This document shows positions 39,548 to 47,844 of a DNA stretch of 64,000 nt, piece by piece; the stretch's first letter is position 1; every line of letters starts with the position of its first letter. The notes under the pieces are model-generated. The model saw only the letters and a list, made by a program, of their open reading frames with translations, was not told the DNA's origin and made no database searches. Origin of the DNA: Panonychus citri. Lineage: Eukaryota > Arthropoda > Arachnida > Trombidiformes > Tetranychidae. The translations under genes were made by a program, and so were the position numbers. The stretch spans positions 558,001 through 622,000 of the forward strand of contig NW_026515416.1 in NCBI RefSeq assembly GCF_014898815.1, given 5' to 3'.

Positions 39548-39969
39548 TTAATAAATATTTTTTATTATAAATTCATTAATTTCTGAATTACATTTAATTA
39601 ATGGTAAATCCTTGTTTTCAAAACAAGACTCTAGAAAGAGAATACAATACAATCCACATTTTATTGATAAATCTCCTTGGTAGATGTAATGGTTATATTT
39701 AAATCCATTGAATTTACAATTTCTTTCCAAAAAGGAAGTGATTAAATCCAATGGTCTATTACCAAATGAATCAAAATATAAACCTGGTCCATACTCTGGA
39801 ATATAGATAGCTGTCCAGTGGGACCCAGTTTTCCAACTTGGATCAAGATTTATCACCATACCAAAAGGTTTAGCTAATATTTCAAAAGGTAATTTATCAA
39901 GAGGATAAACACCTTTGAACTGTGAGTACTTTTCAATCTCGAATCAATATCGATTGTAGTTAATGCCAT
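39548..39969 (-). pseudogene. Adenain-type maturation cysteine protease, frameshifted
   Basis: The main frame (39859-39548) has SHWTAIY with the catalytic His, YFDSFG with the Asp, and IKCGLYC with the nucleophilic Cys, in the order of adenovirus/Polinton C5 proteases. Upstream codons in the neighbouring frame (PLDKLPFEILAKPFGM) and ATG at 39969 belong to the same protein, so one frameshift lies near 39925. The intact enzyme would cleave capsid precursors during maturation. Its ATG overlaps the capsid stop (TGATG), suggesting coupled translation. Confidence 0.85.
39550..39566. terminator. Convergent poly(A) signals
   Basis: AATAAA on the plus strand at 39550-39555 and TTTATT at 39561-39566, which is AATAAA on the minus strand. 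They sit at the meeting point of the two gene sets. Each strand's signal lies at or near the end of the opposite gene, an economical arrangement. Confidence 0.6.
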
Positions 39970-41205
39970 CAATAGTCTGTAATTATATTCCGCGATGAAT
40001 CGATTTGTAGTACGTTGTCATGAACACCAAAAACTATCATGTGTAGACCTGTGGTTAAAGCGTCAGTAAATTGAATATCTATTCGAGCGCTACCTCGTTT
40101 AATCAATGATAGAGCCCCAGATTCATTGGTAAGAGTACCGTCATCACTTAAATCAAAAACAAACAAAGGGTGGTTCTTTGCATAGTCTTTGTACTTGATA
40201 TTAATTTTAGGTATTCCATTCTCTTGGTTCATTGACGGAACATGTTGTAGTATTCACGAACATAAATACTATTCTTGAAATCCGGTTTATAAGCAGAAGC
40301 TGGTATCTTTATTCCATTAACAACAAAAGCAATCTCTTTAATATTTCCGTGTTCAAATTTGAACGGATCAGTTTGTATCTCCGTTGAAAGACTTGTCAGA
40401 TACAACCAATAATGACCCTTCGGGGTAGTTGACCATTATACACATTGTCAATGCTATTGGCAGCGAAGCCACTCACAAGGTGATATGATTTAACCTCATT
40501 ACGCTGGAAATAGTATTTTACCATTGAGTTGGTCAAGTTTTTTTCAATTGTCATCTGAACGGGCATAAAAAGTTTCACTCGTCTTACGAAAAGTGAAAGC
40601 TGTTGAAATTTCAAATTGATTGGTCCTTGAGTGGAACAGGTCAATCCAAATGTATCTGGTGCCAATTTAAATCTTAATGTTATCGGTACACCATCGATCA
40701 AAAATTTTTCTTGTTGAAACATTGGGGCATGTATCGGAAGAATCAAATCAAAGTCCTTTTTAACACGCTCAACTCTTACATTTTCATCGTCATCAATCAG
40801 CTGACAAGCATCAATTGGTGACTCATGTTTGAAGAACAAGTCATCGAGATGTGATTGATAATGAAATAAACTATTACCTGGATTTAAATTGACACTACCA
40901 AGATAAACATCACATTGTTCAAACAATGAAGTAGCGTAGTTATTAACAGGAACAATTTTGTCACCATCTTTTATTGGATCTTTGTATTCAATTTTTAATT
41001 TAGCATGTAAATATGTAGCTGAAAGATCAGTATAGTGTTCAGAAGCGGGAACTACAAATTCAAATATTTTTGAATTGTCTAATGACCCAACTGGACGATA
41101 CTCTACATCATACATTGTCTCGACGACCGTTTGTGTTGGAGGAACACTAAATAAATCTAGTTCAGCTATTGTTGCTGGTGTCGAGGAGTTGTGAATAAAT
41201 TCCAT
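39969..41205 (-). pseudogene. MCP: Major capsid protein (double jelly-roll), frameshifted
   Basis: The first 269 codons (41205-40396) begin MEFIHNSS and include the LFSVPPTQT and VEYRPVGS blocks typical of Polinton/adintovirus capsid proteins, with SLFEQCDVYLG further on. The middle (for example FVVNGIKIPASAY, VREYYNMF) is in another frame. The C-terminus (MNQENGIP to ITDY) is in a third, at 40232-39969. Breaks are near 40400 and 40235. Total length of about 410 residues is normal for the family. ATG follows the preceding gene's TAA by one base. Confidence 0.9.
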
Positions 41206-41206
41206 C

Positions 41207-41648
41207 TTAATTATTGAAAATGTCTCGTTTAGTTGTCTTTCTCTTTTTGATTACGCTCTTGGGTGAGCGTTTCTTCACTTTTCGTAAAGTTACTTTTGTG
41301 ACAGTTTTCTTTCTTTTATATAATCTTTTGTTTCACTACCGGTTTGTGACTTTGTTTTATCTTTTCTAAACCTTTTGTGGCCAAATCAGAAACACTGTCT
41401 TTGAAAGCTTTCTGAATCTGTGGATCTTGTACAACACGCTTACCAAGAGTAACACCTTTATCTAAGGCTTCTTTTCCAATGTATTTCAAAATTGGCATGG
41501 CTAGTCTTGAGAAAAAACTTCCAAATCCATAACCTCTTTGATATCTAGGAGCACGTACAATTCTTATGTCATTGAACCCTGAACCACTTTGATTTGTGTA
41601 GTAGTGATTAAAATCACTATCTTTAGGACAATATGATTTACGGTACAT
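41207..41648 (-). pseudogene. Small core/minor capsid protein (pVI/pX-like)
   Basis: 110 codons open from 41648, then a basic tail (KKRSPKSVIKKRKTTKR) continues in a neighbouring frame to TAA at 41207. A frameshift near 41320 separates them. The block QSGSGFNDIRIVRAPRYQRG then YGFGSFFSR resembles adintovirus minor proteins, with a possible protease site in the Gly-rich stretch. The amphipathic Gly/Phe segment suggests membrane disruption or capsid-core bridging, as for adenovirus pVI; this is inference. Confidence 0.65.
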
Positions 41649-41713
41649 GTTTAGATGACAAATAGTTGATATTTTTCTTTATACAACTTTTGTCTTCTTT
41701 CTAAAATCTAAAC

Positions 41714-42669
41714 TTAAAACATTCTTCCACCAGATTCAAAGTACCTGCTCTCCAGAGTCATGAGTAGCAAGCACTGATATTTCACCAATGTGGTTTTTCG
41801 AACAGGGTAATATATTCGATGAGAGAACGTACAATATCCAGTATCTTTGTAGATACCACTTGTTAATGGTAAAGCACGTAACACAGGTGATTGAGTCCCA
41901 CCTACTATATGATCTTGGATAATATCAGTATATAGATACATTAGAAATATCGCGTCATTTTTCTTGGCTTCAAGGTTAAATTTTTCTGTAGGATTAAGAA
42001 AAACTCGATTTATGAAAGTTGAGGTCTGAATCTTGGACATGATTCATTCCTAAATATTTTTCACCTCTGTAGTGAAAATGGAGCATAAATTAGACCGCTG
42101 TAAACCCACTGATATGGAGCTTTACAAAAGCAAACTGCTTTGCTTTCGTATAATTACCATCAAGCCAAGTGTCAAGTAAAACTGTGTCTTTGTGTTCTGG
42201 GAGCACTTTTTCAATTATATGTGTTGATGATTCATTGTCAAAATCATCCCCAAGCTCAATTGATTTTCACTTATTTCAAGATTCTGATTTATGACATCAT
42301 TTCAGCAAAGGAAGGAGGTTTGAATGCTTCTTTAAAACTCTGATTTAACTTTTCAAACACTTTTTACGGGGCTCTGATACAAAAACGAATCGTTTGTTCA
42401 GGAGAAGCATCAACCCATTCAGCATCCTGGAATAGGATTTGACGTCCTGTAGTCTGCTTGTAAAAGTATTTGGATTTTATTTTATATTTTATTTCAGCTC
42501 CAGAGAACTTGAGAGGAAAATAAATTTCGGTTAATGCAACTTCCCAATCACCAGATAACTCTAAAGGAGGGTCAATTCGGTTTTGAAAAGAAGAAATTGT
42601 GTTGTTGGGATATATGTCCATTGACCCATTTGAAACTAAGTCAATTGTGAATGATGATTGTTCTGTCAT
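41714..42669 (-). pseudogene. Penton-like minor capsid protein, frameshifted
   Basis: The N-terminal part (42669-42364) has SNGSMDIYPNNTISSF and WEVALTEIYFP, and the C-terminal part (42040-41714) has ALPLTSGIYKD and YYPVRKTTL then ESGGRMF. Both blocks are typical of the penton-base-like protein of Polintons and adintoviruses, which forms capsid vertices. The middle (about 42041-42363) is in disturbed frames. ATG overlaps the integrase TGA (ATGA). A start at MSKIQTS for a separate gene is possible but the two halves together match one protein. Confidence 0.75.
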
Positions 42670-43710
42670 TTCTTTTCAGATAAATTGTCCAGATCCCAGA
42701 CCCAACTATCAATTTTTTGGCCATCCTTCCCATCTCACAAAGTACTTATATAATCTTTTTTCTATCGTAATCTTTTTCAAGACCTTTGATACTCTAAATC
42801 TTGCATTGTCAAATGAAACTTTTTGGAGCTCTTCTGGATAGAAAATTGATGATATTTTCTCTCCAGCTAGATCTTCAAGTTTATATACGAACTTGGTAGG
42901 TGTTTCTTTAACAGATTTCACTTTAAATACTTCATCTGTCCATCGTTGTGTTGTTCCTTTATCAGATGTCTCATTTAGAGGAATTTTAACTATATCGTTT
43001 ACACTGAAACCTCTTTTTCTGTTCTTATCTGATTTCAATGATGATTGGATAGTTGTGACAATCGATTGTTGATTTTCTGTGTTGACAGAGCTAGGCGATG
43101 TTTTTATTGTTCTATGATATGAATCGTTGTAATTATCAACAATCAACTGTAAGTCATCAATATATCGCTGTGTATGCTTCCAATAAATATAACGATATAT
43201 TCGTGAACGTAAAGTCCTAATCAATCTTTCAACAATAGCACACTTAACTGAATTGTCAGTCGTTGTAAAGTAATGGACTCCATTTGTTAAACAGAACTGG
43301 GTCAAAAATTTGTTTTTAAATTCTTTTCCTTGATCTGTCTGTAATTTTTCAGGTTTTCTTCCTTTTGAAAAAATTTTATTGAATGCTGTTATAATTGAAT
43401 TGGCTGATTTATTGACCACAGGTTCTGTCCAAGCGTATCTACTAAGGACATCGATAACTACAAGAATGTATCTTTTACCATCATTCTCCGAACTCCAATA
43501 AGACATGTCCATTAAATCAGCTTGCCATTGCTCATCGACTCTATCAACCAAGATAGGTAATCGTAAAAACCTTTGTTTCTTGGCTCGAAAATTAGTGTAT
43601 GTATCTTGACCTTTCAACCACTCCTTTACATCTTGAAGTTGTATACTTGAATCGATTTGTTTAGCAACATTGAACAATCTATCAGCTCCACCAAACTTCC
43701 TTTACTCTTG
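42666..43710 (-). pseudogene. int: Retroviral-type integrase with chromodomain, one frameshift
   Basis: 322 codons are open from 43677. The DDE catalytic set is visible: Asp in QADLMDM, Asp in TDQGKEF, and Glu in IVERLIRTL about 35 residues later. A C-terminal chromodomain starts FVRWEGWP and finishes (DSWVWDLDNL) in a shifted frame, with the break near 42707. Upstream codons GGADRLFNVAK show the original N-terminus lay slightly further up in a now broken frame. The enzyme would insert the element and make the 5-bp duplication seen at its ends. It is among the least damaged core genes. Confidence 0.92.
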
Positions 43711-44340
43711 ATATCATAGTAAACACTTTTAAAAGATTTTGATATCGCTCCATTTAATGTTAGTTGAAGGAACCGGTTGTGATTTTCCTTTTTATTGACT
43801 TTCTTATGACCTTATTCTTTTAAAGTTTTTAATTGCTTTGGATAATGAATCTTGATAATCTTTCAATACAGTTTTATCAATACTTGATTGTTTTTCTTGT
43901 TCAGCTGGTTCCGAGTGGTCTACTTTTATTTCATTGTTTCTAAGAATTTGATATCCTTCTCTGGTATCAAAACCATTTTATTAAGTACATTCATTACATG
44001 TATCTATCTGCCAGTTTACCACCGAGATAAGATAGTGCTGGCCAAAGTAAAGCAGGAAGAAAAGCTCCTCCTGATTGAATAATAATTTCTTTTCTCTTTC
44101 AAAGGAACACCAGATCTTTGAAAGTCTTCTCAATTGTTTTTGTAGGTAAAATCTTTATCTTCTGTTGTTGATCTATTGAATATTCCCGTTTAATGTATTT
44201 TTACTTATCTCTGATATTGAATAATAGATACACGACTTTGCCTTTTTATAATATTTCTCTTTCTTTGTCTTGGCGCAAGTTTTCTTAATGTAGGAAGACA
44301 CTTTTAACGCCTTCGATAGACATATTGATTGATTGATAAT
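43711..44340 (-). pseudogene. Degraded minus-strand gene remnants
   Basis: No frame stays open, but short coding-like pieces occur on the minus strand. One is a hydrophobic Gly-rich peptide (SGGAFLPALLWPALSYLGG) at about 44010-44080; others are a piece starting MNVLNKMVLIPEKDIKF near 43990 and one starting MSIEGVKSVF near 44320. The first resembles small membrane-active Polinton proteins. The second could be the displaced upstream part of a gene ending before the integrase. These are too broken to assign. Confidence 0.4.
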
Positions 44341-44362
44341 TGATAATTTCTTTTATATAAAT

Positions 44363-44992
44363 TCAAAGAGAATAAGCTATCATTGGATCATCATTCTCAT
44401 TGAAAATATTGGTGATTAATCTTACTTTATCATCTGTGTCAGGTTTCAGATCAATGAATAAGTATGAATAAGGTTTAATTGTAGCGTTTTCAAAAATGTT
44501 TTGGAATTTTTTAATCTTTGATGGAAACATTTGCCTAGCAATGTTTGTTATCATAGATTTATCTCTTGTTCTTGTAACAAACAACATACTGACTATTTAA
44601 GCTTATGTTCCGACTTTCCTTCCTCTAACAAAAAGTTTTGGGTTATGAGTATTAGAGATATTTCTATGGTGTGAACCTCTTGTAAATAAATTACTTATCA
44701 ATGTTTGGTTACTGGCTTCTAACATTAAGTCATCTATCACTATCCATTCAGGTTCATCCCCTCCGGCATTAGATAGATGTTCTTCTGATAGTCCCTCTAT
44801 AAACTTTACATTAGGCATAGAATTAAACATTTTCTGATATTCACCATAGAAATATGTTATTTTCTTTGGTGCTGGATCACATATTTTACCAGCTGCATTT
44901 ATCATATTACGTACAAAATAAGTTTTACCAGAGCCAGTTGGCCCTGATATGTACATTGTGAAAGGGTGTTTTAAATAAATTGAATAAGACAT
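44363..44992 (-). pseudogene. FtsK/A32-like genome-packaging ATPase, frameshifted
   Basis: Starts MSYSIYLKHPF at 44992. Walker A (GPTGSGKT) is near residues 18-25 and Walker B (WIVIDDLM) is near 85. The second part (RDKSMITNIARQMFP and onward) is in another frame from 44587 to 44363, with the break near 44610-44640. The intact protein would pump DNA into the capsid. Length of about 205 residues is normal for adintoviruses. Confidence 0.9.
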
Positions 44993-45021
44993 GATGATGA
45001 TTTTCAAGTTTAGTTTATTTT

Positions 45022-45270
45022 TTATATTAAATTCTCATGATACAATTGAGGAAGGAGCTGAGCTTGTAGCACCATTATCTGAACTCTTGCCCGATCGAAA
45101 CCTTGAGTTGGAAGAAGATAACCAAGTGAAGATCCAAGTAAAGCTGTCCATAACGGTAGATTTGTTTTTAAGACAATGTTAACAATAGCTGTTATCAACA
45201 TTGATATACAACTAGTTGTACAGTGAAAGAACTTTTTACACCAAATTCTGTAGGTTTCGTTTGTATCCAT
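45022..45270 (-). CDS. Small two-helix membrane protein, unknown
   Basis: 82 codons from an ATG with context AACCATGG. Two hydrophobic segments (about residues 22-37 and 38-54, LPLWTALLGSSLGYLL) are likely membrane helices. After residue 54 a neighbouring frame reads a hydrophilic Ser-rich tail (SSSNSRFRSGKSSDNG), which looks more like a genuine C-terminus, so a late frameshift is possible. The gene lies between TBP and the packaging ATPase. No family is recognised. Confidence 0.45.
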   Translation of the reverse strand: MDTNETYRIWCKKFFHCTTSCISMLITAIVNIVLKTNLPLWTALLGSSLGYLLPTQGFDRARVQIMVLQAQLLPQLYHENLI

Positions 45271-45288
45271 GGTTTTGAATAACTAGGT

Positions 45289-45296
45289 TATTTATA
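45289..45296 (-). promoter_or_regulatory. TATA box upstream of the small membrane protein
   Basis: TATAAATA on the minus strand, 19 bases before the ATG at 45270. The short distance means any initiator would fall at or past the ATG, so its function is doubtful. Confidence 0.3.
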
Positions 45297-45307
45297 GCCC
45301 TGTCTCT

Positions 45308-45812
45308 TTATATTGATTCTGCTAAAGATTTAAACTTTTCAAAATATTTTGAAACATCATTATAATCTTTGATACCGGTTACTGTTATCCTTCCTGTTTT
45401 AAAAACGATAAAAATAACCTTGGTATCGTCCACTTTGATATGTGTTCCTGGAAATAACTCTGGCTCGTATGAGTACTTTGGAAACCTTTTGAGTATTGAA
45501 TAATCAAAATCACTTGATAACCTTGAGTGAGCCACGATGTTGACAACTTTGAAATTAATGTAATCAATTTTTGATGGATAATTGATACAAAAACGATTTA
45601 TTAAATTGAAAGAGATTACACAGTTTTTAATTCCAGTTACAATAATTTTACCAGAATCAAAATTAATAAACACCATCAACATATTTAATATTCCCCGAGA
45701 ATCCTGGGTACCTTATTGATGGGTAATACATTTTATTATACTGAGAAAGATTAGAGTTCAAAGTAAATGACATAACAACATTATTAACTGTAATGTTTTC
45801 ACAAAGAGTCAT
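45308..45812 (-). pseudogene. TBP-like: Element-encoded TATA-binding protein homologue, one frameshift
   Basis: Two direct repeats of the TBP saddle are readable. The first begins ITVNNVVMSFTLN (from ATG at 45812) and continues after one frame break near 45680 with VFINFDSGKIIVTGIKN. The second reads VNIVAHSRL, SYEPELFPG, then FIVFKTGRITVTGIKD. SYEPELFPG is a hallmark of TBP, and the GK/R-I-x-VTGIK strands occur at the matching place in each repeat. Aromatic residues stand at or near the four DNA-kinking Phe positions. About 168 residues equal the conserved TBP core with almost no N-terminal extension. It should bind TATA boxes in the nucleus. It lies between the intact IAP (17 bases away) and a membrane protein. 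It is strongly diverged from cellular TBP, so not a recent host capture. Confidence 0.88.
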
Positions 45813-45829
45813 CCTCGTTAAATGAAAGA

Positions 45830-46396
45830 TTAATCAGTAAAAGCTAACCTTAATACTTTTCTGATTAGACGATCACATATCGGACATTTCGAGAGCTTGA
45901 CAGTACAATTTGTACATGCTACTGCATGTTCACATGGATAGAAGATACATCCAACTTCCATCTCTTTACAAACTTTACAGTTGTATCGATTAATTTCGGT
46001 TCTTGATAGTTCAGCTAATGGTAACTCTCCTTTAAGATCATAGCATGTCTTAGCCAAGAACATTGTACCACATTTTACGTATAGATAGTCACATTTGGAG
46101 TTATACTTCAAGTGCTCGATTAATGGATCATCATCTGGATGCCATTCATGTACGTTGAGGCCACAATGGAAACAAGATACTAAATCTCTTACACCCCTGT
46201 AGAAAAATCCAGCATCTACCAACTTTTTTATATCCAATTCTGGTTTAGGCCAATTGACATATGATTCCATTCGTTTCTGTGGAGTCCTATACTTTTCAGA
46301 GTAACAAGTTTGATAACCAATACTTTCATAATAATCGATGGTATATTGATCGAAATCAGCTTTAGCACCAAAACCACAAGCTTTACAAGATTCCAT
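45830..46396 (-). CDS. IAP: Intact inhibitor-of-apoptosis-like protein (BIR-RING)
   Basis: 188 residues, fully open. The BIR zinc fold spans about residues 37-110: AGFFYRG, CFHCGLNVHEW, then EH and the last Cys in NSKCDYL. The RING is at about 140-180: CKVC, CEHAVACTNC, CPICDR. The N-terminus has another Cys pair (CKACGFGAK). Family members bind caspases or pro-death peptides through the BIR and ubiquitinate targets through the RING; adintoviruses and baculoviruses carry such genes. The start is the ATG just after the initiator, which removes an upstream extension. It is driven by its own TATA promoter at the right end. This is the only recognisable gene of the element with a complete frame. 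Confidence 0.92.
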   Translation of the reverse strand: MESCKACGFGAKADFDQYTIDYYESIGYQTCYSEKYRTPQKRMESYVNWPKPELDIKKLVDAGFFYRGVRDLVSCFHCGLNVHEWHPDDDPLIEHLKYNSKCDYLYVKCGTMFLAKTCYDLKGELPLAELSRTEINRYNCKVCKEMEVGCIFYPCEHAVACTNCTVKLSKCPICDRLIRKVLRLAFTD

Positions 46397-46401
46397 TTTG
46401 A

Positions 46402-46439
46402 AACTGAATGTTGATCCAAGTTTGAACACTCTTTTTATA
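46402..46439 (-). promoter_or_regulatory. TATA box plus initiator of the intact IAP gene
   Basis: TATAAAAAG at 46439-46431 and TCAGTT at 46407-46402 on the minus strand. The initiator A at 46405 is 34 bases from the TATA start. The ATG follows only nine bases after the initiator A, so the leader would be very short. Confidence 0.7.
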
Positions 46440-46560
46440 CTAATTGCTCACTCGGTTAGTAGGTCAAATTCAGATATAAATAGTTTTAATTGGAAATCAA
46501 TAATCAATAATTATTCATAGATTTGACAATAATTGATCTAATTAAAATGTCTAAAATGTT

Positions 46561-46610
46561 TGTCACATGGGGTGAATGACTGTGTCATTTTGTGTACTTT
46601 CACTACTACT
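46561..46610 (-). repeat. Right terminal inverted repeat
   Basis: Partner of 30560-30609, with two transitions between them. Confidence 0.95.
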
Positions 46611-46615
46611 GTTTT
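46611..46615. repeat. Right target-site duplication (GTTTT)
   Basis: Matches 30555-30559 exactly. Confidence 0.85.
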
Positions 46616-47844
46616 GATTAAATGAAATTTAAATCTGGTTCTGATGTAAAAATAAATTGTTAACTGTTATTATGTTTAATTGTGTTTGCCAATCCAAAAG
46701 TAAACGTGACAATAGATTAATCAACTAAATAATTGATTAAATAGGAAGTAGAAAATCAATTAATTGTTATTATGATTTGAGATGAAAAATATTAATAGTT
46801 GATTCTAATTGTTGATGAATTAGTTAATTCAATCTTTTAAATAGTTGATGATTAAGAAATGAAATTGTTTTGTTTTCATTTTAATCAAATTGTTAACAAT
46901 CAATAGGTAAATATAATTGTCATGATGATTTGGTTGTGTTTATTGTGGTTAATCAAATAAACAATTTAACTTTTGTAAATTGTTTTCAACTTTAACAAAA
47001 GATTTAATCAATTCATCATTATTGTAACAACAATCAACCAATCAACTGAATCAACAATTTACTGAATACTTAAACTAGGTAACAAATTATCAAAATCAAT
47101 TGATAATTATAAACAACAACAAAAATTTTAACCAATTTATTTAAATCATTTTATTGGTCAATCACAATTAATCAACAATTTAACAATTATCATCAGTAAA
47201 TCAACAATTTTCTTCAAATCAAATTGCAACAATTTGATTGACAAGTGGCACAATTAATTAATCACATATAGAAAACGAGTACATAATAATAATTAATCAT
47301 TCGTTAGCGTTTTAAAACTCACTAATTGTTAATTAGTCGACAATCAAATCGACAATTAAATCAACGAGTAAAAACGCATCAATTGTCTCTAATTTAATCT
47401 CTATGATATTAAAAAAATTGGATGGAAAAATTTAGTTAATCCAATCAGATTTAACTTTTGGAAAAAAATCACATCTTAATTGTTGGAAAAACAATTTACT
47501 TCAATTAGTTAATTTTCCAGTAAAAATATTAAATTTGGTTCTTTGTTTACACTTGTAGATTTATTAACTTTCCCTTGGAACAAAAAAAAAATTGTTTATT
47601 TGTGGATTTACCTTTGGACAATTTATTTATTTTTATTTGAATTTTTTCGTGTTAATTTTTAGATTTTCAATGTGTATCTAATTAATTTGATAATTTTTGA
47701 CAAATTACTAATTAAAAGGCTATTGTTACAATAGACTTTTGTTTTTAAAGTGAATCGATTGGAGGTTATTCAGTTTCAACCTGCTTCTTTTACCCGCCAT
47801 CACCAATAGCATCCCTTTAGTGTAGGGCAATCATCATCTTCACC
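46616..47844. other. Intergenic region right of the element
   Basis: Very AT-rich with no coding frame. The last part is probably the promoter and leader of the next gene; I see no TATA box at a convincing spot. Confidence 0.5.

Larger units (their letters stand above)
30560..46610. mobile_element. Polinton/adintovirus-like element, 16.05 kb, mostly decayed
   Basis: The boundaries come from 50-bp inverted termini (30560-30609 and 46561-46610) and the 5-bp direct repeat GTTTT on each side (30555-30559, 46611-46615). Termini begin AGTAGTAGTG, matching the AG start common in Polintons. Inside are the diagnostic genes: protein-primed polymerase B, retroviral-type integrase, FtsK/A32-like packaging ATPase, adenain-type protease, double-jelly-roll major capsid and penton-like protein. 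Plus-strand genes fill the left half and minus-strand genes the right half, meeting at 39.54 kb. Extra cargo includes two BIR-RING proteins, dUTPase, a TBP homologue and a PC4-like protein. Most core genes have frameshifts, so this copy is probably immobile and not infectious. Confidence 0.96.

Noticed and set aside
44991..45182. Plus-strand frame opposite the small membrane protein
   Set aside because: It overlaps a better minus-strand frame and begins in the leader of the ATPase gene.
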